DNA of 64,000 bases from NCBI GenBank assembly GCA_016871495.1, contig VHDF01000001.1:62001-126000 (forward strand), written 5' to 3'. The stretch's first letter is position 1; every line of letters begins with the position of its first letter. A model generated the notes under the pieces. That model was given only the letters and a program-made list of their open reading frames with translations. It was not told where the DNA came from and ran no database searches. This DNA comes from Verrucomicrobiota bacterium. GTDB lineage: Bacteria; Verrucomicrobiota; Verrucomicrobiia; Limisphaerales; VHDF01. This document shows positions 45,157 through 53,930 of the stretch, piece by piece. The position numbers and the translations under genes were made by a program.

Positions 45157-45522
45157 TCAGATCACCTCGGGGGCCAGGGAAATGATCTTCATAAATCTCT
45201 TTTCCCGAAGTTCGCGCGCCACGGGCCCGAAAATACGCGTTCCCTTCGGATTGTTCTCTTTGTCGATGATGACGATCGCATTGGAGTCGAATCGCAGATA
45301 TGACCCGTCGCCCCGGCGAATCGCCTTGCGCGTGCGCACAATCACCGCGTTCACAACATCGCCCTTCTTCACCGACCCGTCAGGAGCCGCCTCCTTGATG
45401 TGCGCCTTGATCACGTCCCCGATCTTCGCGTAGCGCTGATTCCGCCCCAGCACGCCAATCGCTGCCGCCTTGCGCGCACCCGTGTTGTCCGCCACGTCCA
45501 GGATCGATCGAATTTGCAACAT
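45157..45522 (-). CDS. rplN: 50S ribosomal protein L14
   Basis: 121 residues at the subunit interface. [36 protein letters not shown] and [20 protein letters not shown] are almost invariant family sequences. No unusual feature. Confidence 0.98.
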   Translation of the reverse strand: MLQIRSILDVADNTGARKAAAIGVLGRNQRYAKIGDVIKAHIKEAAPDGSVKKGDVVNAVIVRTRKAIRRGDGSYLRFDSNAIVIIDKENNPKGTRIFGPVARELREKRFMKIISLAPEVI

Positions 45523-45544
45523 AGGATTCTCGCTTTCTCGTTCG

Positions 45545-45841
45545 TTAAACGGATTGAGCCTTCGCCGCGCCTGAGGCCTCTACCACTTCCACCAGACGCC
45601 AGCGTTTGGTCTTCGACATGGGACGCGTCTCCGCGATCTTCACGAGATCCCCGATCTTCGCCTTTCCCTCCTCGTCATGGGCGTAAAATTTGTTGAAGGC
45701 GGTCACCACCTTTTTGAACACCGGATGCCGAAAGCGCCGCTCGACGCGCACCACGATCGTTTTTTGCATCTTGTTCGAGATGACTTCGCCCGTGCGCTCC
45801 TTGCGCGTGGCCCTGCATTCCGCTGATTGCGTCGTTTCCAT
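45545..45841 (-). CDS. rpsQ: 30S ribosomal protein S17
   Basis: OB-fold 16S rRNA binder, 98 residues from ATG 45841 (an in-frame TTG at 45850 is also possible). [20 protein letters not shown] and [19 protein letters not shown] are family marks. A short acidic N-terminus and an Ala-rich tail are added compared with E. coli. Confidence 0.96.
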   Translation of the reverse strand: METTQSAECRATRKERTGEVISNKMQKTIVVRVERRFRHPVFKKVVTAFNKFYAHDEEGKAKIGDLVKIAETRPMSKTKRWRLVEVVEASGAAKAQSV

Positions 45842-45850
45842 GCTCTCCAA

Positions 45851-46051
45851 TTATCCGTTCGTTTTCATTCGAAGCTGCGAAACCCGGGTCTCCACCCGCG
45901 CAATATCGCGCCGCAGCACCCGCAAACGCGCCGGCTTTTCCAGTTGGCTCGAAGCCTTCTGAAGCAGCAGATTGAACAACTCCTGGCGCAGGTCGCGGCT
46001 CTTCGCCGTCAACTCCGGCAGGGTCAAGTCTTTCAAATCGATCATCTTCAT
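45851..46051 (-). CDS. rpmC: 50S ribosomal protein L29
   Basis: 66-residue helical hairpin at the tunnel exit, the docking area for trigger factor with L23. LTLPELTAKSRDLRQELFNL and the second helix RVLRRDIARVETRVSQLR are typical. ATG 46051 or the ATG two codons later may start it; in-frame codons further upstream lie in rplP. Confidence 0.95.
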   Translation of the reverse strand: MKMIDLKDLTLPELTAKSRDLRQELFNLLLQKASSQLEKPARLRVLRRDIARVETRVSQLRMKTNG

Positions 46052-46073
46052 ACCATCGCCCAAAAATTCCGCG

Positions 46074-46493
46074 CTACGTGCCGTGATGACGGGACACAAA
46101 CTTCGTCCTGATCGGCAGTTTCGCCGCCGCCAGGCGCATCGACTCCCTCGCCACCACTTCGGTCACACCATCCACCTCGAACAAAATGTTGGCCGGCCGG
46201 ATCACGGCCACCCAGGATTCAACTCCGCCTTTGCCGGTGCCCATGCGCACCTCCAGCGGTTTCTTGGTGTAAGATTTGTCGGGGAAAATGCGGATCCAAA
46301 CTTTCCCGCGCCGCTTCATGAACCGTGTAATCGCCACCCGCGCCGCCTCAATCTGCTTGGTGTCCAGCCAGCAACGCTCCATGGCCTGCAACCCAAATTC
46401 TCCAAACGCCACCGTGGCGCCCCGCGAAGCCAGTCCGCGGCGGCTCCCCCGCTGCATCTTCCGATACTTGACCCTTGCCGGCATCATCGCCAT
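46074..46493 (-). CDS. rplP: 50S ribosomal protein L16
   Basis: 139 residues, organises the A-site region of 23S r[34 protein letters not shown] and [20 protein letters not shown] are family marks. Standard order after rpsC; rpmC follows 22 bases downstream. Confidence 0.97.
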   Translation of the reverse strand: MAMMPARVKYRKMQRGSRRGLASRGATVAFGEFGLQAMERCWLDTKQIEAARVAITRFMKRRGKVWIRIFPDKSYTKKPLEVRMGTGKGGVESWVAVIRPANILFEVDGVTEVVARESMRLAAAKLPIRTKFVSRHHGT

Positions 46494-46546
46494 ATCAGCA
46501 CCTCAATATTTCCGGTTGAAATCTGTTGTTGCTCGCATCCCCAGGT

Positions 46547-47239
46547 TCACGCGCTGGCCGTCAGGGCCGCCGCCGGCGCGGGTCCCCCCGCCGCAGCCTG
46601 TCCTCCCCGTTCCTGCTTCATCTCGCCTTTGCAAATCCAGCACTTCACTCCCAATTTGCCGTAGACCGTGCTCGCTTCCGCGAACCCGTAATCGATGTTG
46701 GCCCGCAAGGTGTGCAGCGGCACTCTTCCTTCATGATACGTCTCCACGCGCGCCAACTCCGCACCCCCCAGCCGCCCCGCGCAACGAATCTTGATGCCGT
46801 CCGCCCCGAAATCCATCGCCGTCTGCACCGCCTTCTTCATGGCTCGTCGGAATGAAATGCGCCGCTCCAACTGCAAAGCCACGTTCTCCGCCACCAATTG
46901 GGCGTCGATTTCGGGACTCTTGACCTCCTGGATGTCCACATAGATCTCCTTGCCGGTCAAACGCCCGAGCTCTTCCTTGATCTTGTCAATCTCGGCACCT
47001 TTGCGCCCGATGACCACGCCGGGACGCGCCGTGAAGATCGTAATCCGGCACCGTGTGGCCGCGCGCTCGATCTGAATTTTCGGAACCGAGGCCGATTCAA
47101 GCTTCTTTTTCAAGATGTCCCGAATCTTGCGGTCCTCCGTCAGCAGTTTGCCGAATTCCTTCTTCCCGGCAAACCACTTCGAACGCCAGTCTTTCGTCAC
47201 CGCGACCCGCAGACCGATCGGATTGGTTTTCTGTCCCAT
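46547..47239 (-). CDS. rpsC: 30S ribosomal protein S3
   Basis: 230 residues at the mRNA entry channel. [18 protein letters not shown] starts the protein; the KH domain has the GxxG loop in [17 protein letters not shown] (about 77-93), and the second domain shows [20 protein letters not shown]. The C-terminus is an Ala/Gly/Pro-rich tail of about 20 residues. Confidence 0.97.
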   Translation of the reverse strand: MGQKTNPIGLRVAVTKDWRSKWFAGKKEFGKLLTEDRKIRDILKKKLESASVPKIQIERAATRCRITIFTARPGVVIGRKGAEIDKIKEELGRLTGKEIYVDIQEVKSPEIDAQLVAENVALQLERRISFRRAMKKAVQTAMDFGADGIKIRCAGRLGGAELARVETYHEGRVPLHTLRANIDYGFAEASTVYGKLGVKCWICKGEMKQERGGQAAAGGPAPAAALTASA

Positions 47240-47245
47240 AAGCTC

Positions 47246-47578
47246 TTAGGTATCCGAAACCACGATTTTGATGTGGCAGCTCCGCTTGACGATGGGCCCG
47301 GCCGACCCGCGGGCCTTGGGGGTGAATCGCTTCATGCTGGTCGCCGTTCCCGCCACCGCCTGCACTACCCGCAGCGACTCGGACCGGAGCTGGTTGTTGT
47401 TTTCCGCGTTTGCGATCGCGGACTTCAATGTTTTTGCCACCACGCGCGCCGATTTCCTCGGCACCGCCTCCAGCACTGCAACCGCCTGGACGGCGTTCAT
47501 CCCCTGGATCTGCCGGACCACTTCCCGCATTTTCTGCGCGGACATCCGAACGTTCTTGGTAATCGCTTGAACTTCCAT
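47246..47578 (-). CDS. rplV: 50S ribosomal protein L22
   Basis: 110 residues whose beta-hairpin lines the exit tunnel. NVRMSAQKMREVVRQIQGM and the hairpin TPKARGSAGPIVKRSCHIKI are diagnostic; no macrolide-resistance deletion is evident in the hairpin. A purine-rich ribosome-binding site (GGGGG) precedes the ATG. Confidence 0.97.
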   Translation of the reverse strand: MEVQAITKNVRMSAQKMREVVRQIQGMNAVQAVAVLEAVPRKSARVVAKTLKSAIANAENNNQLRSESLRVVQAVAGTATSMKRFTPKARGSAGPIVKRSCHIKIVVSDT

Positions 47579-47587
47579 GTTCGCCCC

Positions 47588-47869
47588 CTATTTTGCCTCG
47601 GCCTTCGCGGTGTGCGCGCCGTGTTTCTTGAACGTGCGGGTCAACGAGAATTCACCCAGCCGGTGCCCTACCATGTTCTCGGTCACAAACACCGGATTGA
47701 AAACCTTGCCGTTGTGCACGTTGAAGGTCAGCCCGACAAAATCGGGCGTGATCATCGACCGGCGCGACCACGTCTTGATCGGAACTTTCGACTTCGTCTC
47801 TTTTGCCTTCAGGATCTTGCTCATCAGCGGCAAGTCCACAAAGGGGCCTTTTTTGATGGAACGTCCCAT
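47588..47869 (-). CDS. rpsS: 30S ribosomal protein S19
   Basis: 93-residue head protein partnering S13. [38 protein letters not shown] and [18 protein letters not shown] are near-invariant. No unusual feature. Confidence 0.98.
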   Translation of the reverse strand: MGRSIKKGPFVDLPLMSKILKAKETKSKVPIKTWSRRSMITPDFVGLTFNVHNGKVFNPVFVTENMVGHRLGEFSLTRTFKKHGAHTAKAEAK

Positions 47870-47874
47870 AGGTG

Positions 47875-48723
47875 TTAGGATCTATGCTTCATCGGCCGGC
47901 CATCGCGCCGGACCAGAATAAAACGGTTCGAATATTTGAACTTTTTCCGGGTCTTATACCCCTTTGTAATAACCCCCCACGGGGTCACCGGATGACCGCC
48001 CCCGGAAGTCTTGCCGGCCCCGCCGCCCATCGGATGATCCACCGGGTTCTTGGCGACGCCCCGGCTCAGCGGCCGAATGCCACGGTGACGGGCACGCCCG
48101 GCTTTGCCCAAAATCACATTCTCATGCTCCACGTTGCCCACCTGGCCGATCGTCGCGAAACACAACTCGTTGAATTTGCGGATCTCGCCCGAAGGCAGCC
48201 GCACTTGCGCATAACCTTCGTCTCGCGACATCAACGTGGCCGCGCCACCCGCGGATCGCACCAACTGCGCGCCCCGTCCCGGAACCAGCTCCAGATTGTG
48301 AATGGGCATTCCAACCGGAATGCTCTTCAGCGGAAGACTGTTGCCCAGTTCCGGAGCCGCCGCGTCCCCGCTGCGCAACACCGATCCGACCGACAGCCCG
48401 TTCGGAGCCAGAATGTAGCGGCGCTCCTTGTCCGAGTACTCCAGCAACGCAAGGCGGGCGCTGCGCATCGGATCATACTCGATGGCGATCACCTTGGCAT
48501 CCAGGCCATGCTTCTTGCGCTTAAAATCCACCAGGCGAATCTTTTGCTTGTGGCCCTGCCCAATGCCGCGGCTCGTCACCCGTCCGTAGGCGTTGCGTCC
48601 GCCGGTTTTCTTCTTGATCTGAACCAGCCGGCGCTCGGGGCGCGTCTTCGTAATCTCATCGAACGACGCAATCGTGATGTAGCGCGTCGATGGAGTCAGC
48701 GGTCGGAAAGATTTTACAGCCAT
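47875..48723 (-). CDS. rplB: 50S ribosomal protein L2
   Basis: 282 residues, one of the oldest ribosomal proteins and required for subunit joining and peptidyl transfer. [19 protein letters not shown], the SH3-like domain, and the catalytic-centre loop [20 protein letters not shown] with its conserved His are present. Normal length. Confidence 0.98.
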   Translation of the reverse strand: MAVKSFRPLTPSTRYITIASFDEITKTRPERRLVQIKKKTGGRNAYGRVTSRGIGQGHKQKIRLVDFKRKKHGLDAKVIAIEYDPMRSARLALLEYSDKERRYILAPNGLSVGSVLRSGDAAAPELGNSLPLKSIPVGMPIHNLELVPGRGAQLVRSAGGAATLMSRDEGYAQVRLPSGEIRKFNELCFATIGQVGNVEHENVILGKAGRARHRGIRPLSRGVAKNPVDHPMGGGAGKTSGGGHPVTPWGVITKGYKTRKKFKYSNRFILVRRDGRPMKHRS

Positions 48724-48745
48724 AGCTACCTCAAAAGTGTCCGTC

Positions 48746-49027
48746 TTAAGTCAAACTGATCTTGTCGCCTTCCTTCAAGGTCACCAGCGCCTTCTTCCAG
48801 GAGGGGGAACGCCCCGCGTTCGCAGTCCGTTGGCGACGCGCCTTGCCACGCACATTCAAGGTGTTCACGGCGAGAACCTTCACTTTGAACAATTCCTGCA
48901 CCGCCTGGCGAATTTGCAGTTTGCTCGCCCGGCGATCCGCCACAATCGTGTACTGATTGAAACCCGAGGATTGGCGGGTCCCCTTTTCGGTCAACCTCAC
49001 TGACTTGACGATTTCGAAGCTGTTCAT
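48746..49027 (-). CDS. rplW: 50S ribosomal protein L23
   Basis: 93 residues at the tunnel exit. [20 protein letters not shown] and [17 protein letters not shown] resemble the family; the N-terminus begins [16 protein letters not shown]. Sequence is more divergent than that of its neighbours, but size and position fit. Confidence 0.95.
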   Translation of the reverse strand: MNSFEIVKSVRLTEKGTRQSSGFNQYTIVADRRASKLQIRQAVQELFKVKVLAVNTLNVRGKARRQRTANAGRSPSWKKALVTLKEGDKISLT

Positions 49028-49033
49028 AATCCG

Positions 49034-49663
49034 TTAAGCTACCCCTTTCAGACGGCTTCCCAAAACTTCCAGGGCTCCCTTGGTAATCACCACATGGTCG
49101 GGTCGCAACACCTGGTAGGTGTTCAGATCGGCTCCCGTCGCGAGCTCAAGATTGGGAATATTGCGGGCCGAGAGCGCGAGATTTCGATCAACTTGCGCGT
49201 CCACGATCAACGTCGTGCCCTTCAATCCCAGCGCCCCCAGGAGTGCCACAAAAGCCTTGGTCTTGGGCGTCTCCAGCTTCACGGCGTCTAACACCAAAAC
49301 ATGACCTGCCCGCAAGCGCTCGCTCAACGCCTTTCGCAGCGCCAGTTGACGGGTCTTCTTGCTGGTCTTGACCCCAAAATCGCGGGGCTTCGGACCGAAC
49401 ACCACCCCGCCGCCACGCCACAACGGCGATTGAAAGGACCCGGAACGGGCGCGGCCCGTACCCTTCTGCCGCCAGGGCTTCTTGCCAGTGCCCGCGACCT
49501 CACCCATGGTCTTGGTGCAGGCCGTACCCATGCGCTGGGCCGCCCGGAATGCCACCACCGTGTCATGCACGGCCTGAGTCCCCTTGCCATCCTCGACGAC
49601 GACAAAGGGAACTTCAATTTCCCCCTGAACGTTGCCTTGAGAATCTTTAACTGAAATTTTCAT
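49034..49663 (-). CDS. rplD: 50S ribosomal protein L4
   Basis: 209 residues with a tunnel-lining loop: MGEVAGTGKKPWRQKGTGRA and SGSFQSPLWRGGGVVFGPKP. AAG-GA ribosome-binding site upstream of ATG. In E. coli L4 represses the S10 operon by an RNA leader upstream of rpsJ; here rpsJ follows fusA and no such leader is seen. Confidence 0.97.
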   Translation of the reverse strand: MKISVKDSQGNVQGEIEVPFVVVEDGKGTQAVHDTVVAFRAAQRMGTACTKTMGEVAGTGKKPWRQKGTGRARSGSFQSPLWRGGGVVFGPKPRDFGVKTSKKTRQLALRKALSERLRAGHVLVLDAVKLETPKTKAFVALLGALGLKGTTLIVDAQVDRNLALSARNIPNLELATGADLNTYQVLRPDHVVITKGALEVLGSRLKGVA

Positions 49664-49681
49664 TCGCTAAGGTCCTTCCCT

Positions 49682-50326
49682 CTACTTGGCGGCCTTCTTG
49701 GGATGCTTCTTCGACTCACGGATGACGACGAAGTCGCCCCGGGCTCCCGGCACCGCGCCCTTGACCAGGAGGAGGTGATCCGCTTCGCGAACCTGGATGA
49801 CCTCCAGGTTTTGAATCGTGCGTCGCACTTGGCCCATATGCCCCGGCATCTTCATGCCTCTCATGACCGTGCCCGGAAAAAGCCGCTGTCCGATCGCGCC
49901 CGAACGACGATGCCACCCCTTCGCTCCGTGGGTCATGTCGCCACCCCTGAATCCATGGCGCTTCACCACGCCCTCGAATCCCCGCCCCTTGGTGACACCA
50001 ATCGCGTCCACAAAGTCTCCGGCCGCAAAAACGTTCACCCCCACCTCGCCACCCTTTTCCACCGGCACCGGAAAATCTCTAAATTCCCTCAGCAAGCGCA
50101 CCGGCTTGGATTCATGCTTCCGCAGGTGTCCCATCGCCGCACGGTTGAGCCTCGACTCCTTCTGGTCCGAAAACCCAAGTTGCACGGCCGCGTAGCCGTC
50201 CTTTTCGGGGGTACGAATCTGCACCACCCGGTTCGGCCCCGCCAAAATCACGGTGACGGGAACCAGCACCCCCTTCGCGTCATAAACGCGCGTCTGGCCG
50301 ATCTTCTTTCCAAGCAAGCCTATCAT
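49682..50326 (-). CDS. rplC: 50S ribosomal protein L3
   Basis: 214 residues, core of the peptidyl-transferase centre support. LLGKKIGQTRVYDAKGVLVP, GFEGVVKRHGFRGGDMTHGA and HRRSGAIGQ (methylated Gln site in E. coli) are visible. AGGA precedes the start codon. Confidence 0.97.
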   Translation of the reverse strand: MIGLLGKKIGQTRVYDAKGVLVPVTVILAGPNRVVQIRTPEKDGYAAVQLGFSDQKESRLNRAAMGHLRKHESKPVRLLREFRDFPVPVEKGGEVGVNVFAAGDFVDAIGVTKGRGFEGVVKRHGFRGGDMTHGAKGWHRRSGAIGQRLFPGTVMRGMKMPGHMGQVRRTIQNLEVIQVREADHLLLVKGAVPGARGDFVVIRESKKHPKKAAK

Positions 50327-50333
50327 AACATTC

Positions 50334-50642
50334 CTAGATCTTGATCGTAATATCCACGCCCGCCGGCAAGTTCAGCTTCTTCAACTCGTCCACCGTCTTC
50401 GCCGTCGGATCGATGATGTCCAGGAGACGCTTGTGCGTGCGCTGCTCGAAGGTTTCATGCGACTTCTTGTCGGCGTGAGGAGACCGCTGCACGGTGTAAC
50501 GTTCCACGCGGGTCGGCAGCGGAATGGGCCCCGCCACCCGAGCGCCGCTGCGTTTGACGGTCTCCACGATGTCGTGAGCCGACTGGTCGATCACCCGATG
50601 GTCGTAGGCTTTGAGCCGGATGCGAATTCTTTGTCCTGCCAT
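50334..50642 (-). CDS. rpsJ: 30S ribosomal protein S10
   Basis: 102 residues (ATG 50642). [20 protein letters not shown] and [22 protein letters not shown] are diagnostic. It also serves as NusE in antitermination. It lies 40 bases after fusA with no tuf gene between them. Confidence 0.97.
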   Translation of the reverse strand: MAGQRIRIRLKAYDHRVIDQSAHDIVETVKRSGARVAGPIPLPTRVERYTVQRSPHADKKSHETFEQRTHKRLLDIIDPTAKTVDELKKLNLPAGVDITIKI

Positions 50643-50682
50643 AACCAAATTGTGTGCTCTATTGCTTCACTGTTCCGAAATG

Positions 50683-52869
50683 CTAAGTCCGGGCGGCCGG
50701 CCGGGACTTGGCGGAATCCAAAATTGCGGTGGCGATGCTGTTCGGCACCTGCTCGAACGAAAAAGGCTCCATCGAGTAAGAGGCGCGCCCCTTGGAGAGC
50801 GATCGGATCGCGGTAGCGTATCCGAACATCTCAGCCAGGGGAACCTGCGCGTTCAGAATCGTTTGCCCCGACTTCGCGTCGATGCTGACAATGGTCCCCC
50901 GCCGGCGGTTAATGTCCCCGAGCAAGTCCCCTTGGTACTCGTCGGGCGTGGTCACCTCCACCTTCATGATTGGTTCCAGCAGAATCGGCGAGGCCTTCTT
51001 GAAGGCGTCTTTCAAGGCGAAAATGCCCGCCATCTTAAACGCCAGTTCGTTGGAATCTACCTCGTGGAAAGTGCCGTCCACCACCTGCACTTTGACGTCG
51101 ATGACCTGATAGCCCGCGTAAACTCCCCCGCGAATCGCTTCTTCAATGCCGTCGATAACCGCGGGAATGTATTCCTTGGGAATGGCTCCGCCGACAATCT
51201 TGTTCTCAATCTCAACCCCCTTGCCCTTCTCGTTGGGCTGAACCTTGATCAACGCGTGCCCATATTGGCCGCGCCCGCCGGATTGGCGGATGAACTTGCC
51301 CTCCCCATCCGCGGATTTGGTAATCGTTTCGCGATAAGCGATCTGGGGCGCTCCGGAGTTCGATTCCACGCTAAATTCCCGCTTCAAGCGGTCGCAGATG
51401 ATTTCCAGATGCAACTCACCCATCCCGGCAATGATCAACTGGCCTGTTTCCTCGTTCGTAAAACAACGGAACGTGGGATCTTCTTCCGCCAGCCGTTGCA
51501 ATCCTTCGGACATCTTGTCCCGGTCCGCCTTCGTCTTGGGCTCGACCGCCATGCTGATGACCGGCTCCGGGAACGTCGGGGGCTCCAAAATCACTTCGAA
51601 CGACTCGTCGCAAAGGGTATCGCCCGTGGTAATATTCCTCAATCCCACCAGCGCTGCGATGTCGCCTGAATATGCCACTTCGACATCCTTGCGCTCACTG
51701 CCCTGAATGATCATCAACCGGCTCACCCGCTCCCGACGCCGGGTCCGAGGGTTGTAAATCGTGTCTCCCTTTCGGAGCTGGCCGCTGTAGACCCGGAAAA
51801 ACACCAGCTTTCCAGCATAGGGGTCCGTCCAAAGTTTGAACGCCAGCGAACAAAACTTGGAATGGTCGTTCGACGCCACGTCGATCCGGTTTTCCGTGCC
51901 CTGCTCGAATCCCTGGGCCGCCGGAATATCCAGCGGAGAAGGCAGATAATCGATCACCGAATCAATCAGAAATTGCACGCCCTTCTTCTTGAAGGCAGAC
52001 CCGCACAGAACAGGAACCAGCTCGATCTTGCAGGTAAGCCGCCGGATCGCGGCCTTCAAGGTCGGAGCATCCACGGGCTTCTCTTCCAACACCAACTCCG
52101 CCACCTCATCGTCCTTGTTGGCCACCGCGTTGATCAATTCCGTCAACGCCGCCGCCGCCTCCCCCTTCATGGCCTCGGGAATCTCACGAATCTCATACCG
52201 AAGTCCCTCATTCTGAACATCCCCCGGTCCCCACACAATGGCCTTTTGATTGACGAGGTCAATGACGCCTTCGAACCGGTCCTCCGCCCCGATGGGCAGA
52301 CAAATCGGGTAGGCGTAAGCATTGAGCTTGCGCCGCATGTCGTCCAAGGCGTTTTGAAAATTCGCTCCGGTCCGGTCCATCTTGTTGACGAACGCGATGC
52401 GCGGCACTTTATATTTTGTGGCCTGACGCCACACGGTCTCGGACTGCGGCTGCACTCCGGCCACTCCGCAAAACACAGCGACGGCGCCGTCGAGCACACG
52501 CATGGATCGCTCGACTTCAGCCGTGAAATCGACGTGGCCCGGCGTATCGATGATGTTGATGCGATGGGCCACGGTGGCGAAGGACTTGTAAAGTCCCTCT
52601 TCCTTCTTCTGGGTCCAAAAGCACGTCACCGCAGCCGAGGTGATGGTAATGCCGCGCTCGCGCTCCTGCTCCATCCAGTCGGTCACCGTGTTGCCGTCAT
52701 CCACGTCCCCAATCTTGTGAATCAAGCCCGTATAGAAAAGGATCCGCTCGGTCGTGGTCGTCTTCCCGGCGTCAATATGGGCGGCGATGCCAATATTCCG
52801 AGTGCGCTCCAGGGTGTAAGCCCGGTTCGGCGAATTCGGGGACTTCTGAGTTTCGACGGCGGAGGTCAT
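50683..52869 (-). CDS. fusA: Elongation factor G
   Basis: GTPase that drives ribosomal translocation, 728 residues. G-motifs: [19 protein letters not shown] and NKMDRTG. Domains II to V follow, with [17 protein letters not shown] in domain IV. The terminator-like hairpin between rpsG and this gene may limit its transcription. tuf, which usually follows fusA, is absent. Confidence 0.97.
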   Translation of the reverse strand: MTSAVETQKSPNSPNRAYTLERTRNIGIAAHIDAGKTTTTERILFYTGLIHKIGDVDDGNTVTDWMEQERERGITITSAAVTCFWTQKKEEGLYKSFATVAHRINIIDTPGHVDFTAEVERSMRVLDGAVAVFCGVAGVQPQSETVWRQATKYKVPRIAFVNKMDRTGANFQNALDDMRRKLNAYAYPICLPIGAEDRFEGVIDLVNQKAIVWGPGDVQNEGLRYEIREIPEAMKGEAAAALTELINAVANKDDEVAELVLEEKPVDAPTLKAAIRRLTCKIELVPVLCGSAFKKKGVQFLIDSVIDYLPSPLDIPAAQGFEQGTENRIDVASNDHSKFCSLAFKLWTDPYAGKLVFFRVYSGQLRKGDTIYNPRTRRRERVSRLMIIQGSERKDVEVAYSGDIAALVGLRNITTGDTLCDESFEVILEPPTFPEPVISMAVEPKTKADRDKMSEGLQRLAEEDPTFRCFTNEETGQLIIAGMGELHLEIICDRLKREFSVESNSGAPQIAYRETITKSADGEGKFIRQSGGRGQYGHALIKVQPNEKGKGVEIENKIVGGAIPKEYIPAVIDGIEEAIRGGVYAGYQVIDVKVQVVDGTFHEVDSNELAFKMAGIFALKDAFKKASPILLEPIMKVEVTTPDEYQGDLLGDINRRRGTIVSIDAKSGQTILNAQVPLAEMFGYATAIRSLSKGRASYSMEPFSFEQVPNSIATAILDSAKSRPAART

Positions 52870-52881
52870 TTTGATTCGGAG

Positions 52882-52918
52882 ACTAAAAGCGCCCCGGGCT
52901 TTCCAGCGACCGGGGCGC
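52882..52918 (-). terminator. Terminator-like hairpin in the rpsG-fusA spacer
   Basis: GCGCCCCGG (52889-52897) and CCGGGGCGC (52910-52918) form a perfect nine-base stem around a 12-base loop. On the minus strand TTTTAGT follows directly. It has the shape of a Rho-independent terminator inside the str operon. Since fusA must be expressed, partial termination or an antitermination/attenuation role is more likely than a full stop. Confidence 0.55.
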
Positions 52919-52936
52919 GGTCAAATAAATTTCAGT

Positions 52937-53410
52937 TTACCAGCGAAAATGGGCGAAGGCTTTGTTGGCTTGGGCCATTTTGTGAACCTCATCGCGTTTG
53001 CGAATCGCGTTGCCCTGGCCCTGGTAAGCCTCGAGAATCTCGGCGGCCAGCGCTTGCTTCATCGGGATCCCTTTGCGCGCGTCGGCAAAATCAACCAACC
53101 AGCGCAAGGCCAGCGCAAACTGACGGTCCGTCGGCACTTCGAGGGGAACTTGATAAGTGGCCCCGCCCACCCGGCGGGCCTTGACCTCGAGCCGAGGCTT
53201 CGCGTTGTCCACGGCTTTCTGCAACACTTCCATCGGGTTGCTGGTGGGGTTCTTGGCCACCATCTCATCGAATGCCCCGTAGACAATGCGCTGGGCCACA
53301 CTCTTGTTGCCACTCCGCATGACCATGCTCACCAGGCGCGAAACCAGGGTGCTGCCGAACTTGCTGTCGGGGGTGATCGAACGTTTGACTGCTTGACGAC
53401 GTCTGGACAT
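52937..53410 (-). CDS. rpsG: 30S ribosomal protein S7
   Basis: 157 residues, head assembly nucleator. SRRRQAVKRSITPDSKFGST at the N-terminus, MVMRSGNKSVAQRIVYGAFD and TYQVPLEVPTDRQFALALRW are diagnostic. Normal length. In E. coli S7 represses the str operon; here the hairpin that follows the gene could be part of control, not shown. Confidence 0.97.
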   Translation of the reverse strand: MSRRRQAVKRSITPDSKFGSTLVSRLVSMVMRSGNKSVAQRIVYGAFDEMVAKNPTSNPMEVLQKAVDNAKPRLEVKARRVGGATYQVPLEVPTDRQFALALRWLVDFADARKGIPMKQALAAEILEAYQGQGNAIRKRDEVHKMAQANKAFAHFRW

Positions 53411-53425
53411 AGGAGCCTTGCAAAA

Positions 53426-53821
53426 TTACTTGGCCGCTGCGGGCTTGGCCGCTTTCGGCCGTTTCACTCCGTATTTGGAACGGCTCACCCGGCGCTTCTC
53501 GACCCCCGCCGCATCAAGCGTGCCTCTCACGATGTGGTAACGCACCCCGGGCAGGTCCTTCACACGGCCCCCGCGGACGAGGACGATGGAGTGTTCCTGG
53601 AGATTGTGGCCTTCATCGGGGATATAAGCGATCACCTCGTAACCGTTGTTCAACCTCACTTTGGCCACTTTGCGCATGGCCGAATTCGGCTTCTTCGGCG
53701 TCCGTGTCATGACCTGCAGACACACCCCCCTGCGAAAAGGGGCGCGCTGCAAAGCCGGGGACTTCGACTTGTAACTTAACTTGTTTCGCCCTTTTCGGAC
53801 GAGCTGGTTGATGGTCGGCAT
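53426..53821 (-). CDS. rpsL: 30S ribosomal protein S12
   Basis: 131 residues at the decoding centre. [39 protein letters not shown] and [17 protein letters not shown] carry the Lys residues where streptomycin-resistance mutations occur; both are wild type. A short Ala/Lys/Pro tail is added at the C-terminus. First gene of the str segment. Confidence 0.97.
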   Translation of the reverse strand: MPTINQLVRKGRNKLSYKSKSPALQRAPFRRGVCLQVMTRTPKKPNSAMRKVAKVRLNNGYEVIAYIPDEGHNLQEHSIVLVRGGRVKDLPGVRYHIVRGTLDAAGVEKRRVSRSKYGVKRPKAAKPAAAK

Positions 53822-53879
53822 TTCAAAAATCGATCGTTAAAACACGGTCACCGCGAACTTCCGGGAAAACGGAGTGCGG

Positions 53880-53930
53880 ACTCTAGCAAAGGAAGTCTTC
53901 GTTGCAACTGTATTTTGAAATATTTTTAAC
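53880..53930 (-). promoter_or_regulatory. Promoter-like sequence with AT-rich UP-element upstream of rpsL
   Basis: On the minus strand TTGCAA (53902-53907) is 16 bases from TAGAGT (53880-53885). An A/T-rich block (53911-53930) sits just upstream of the -35, like an UP element bound by the alpha subunit. It lies right after the rpoC stop codon and about 60 bases before rpsL, so str-S10 genes may have their own promoter within the long cluster. Both hexamers are only four of six matches. Confidence 0.4.
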
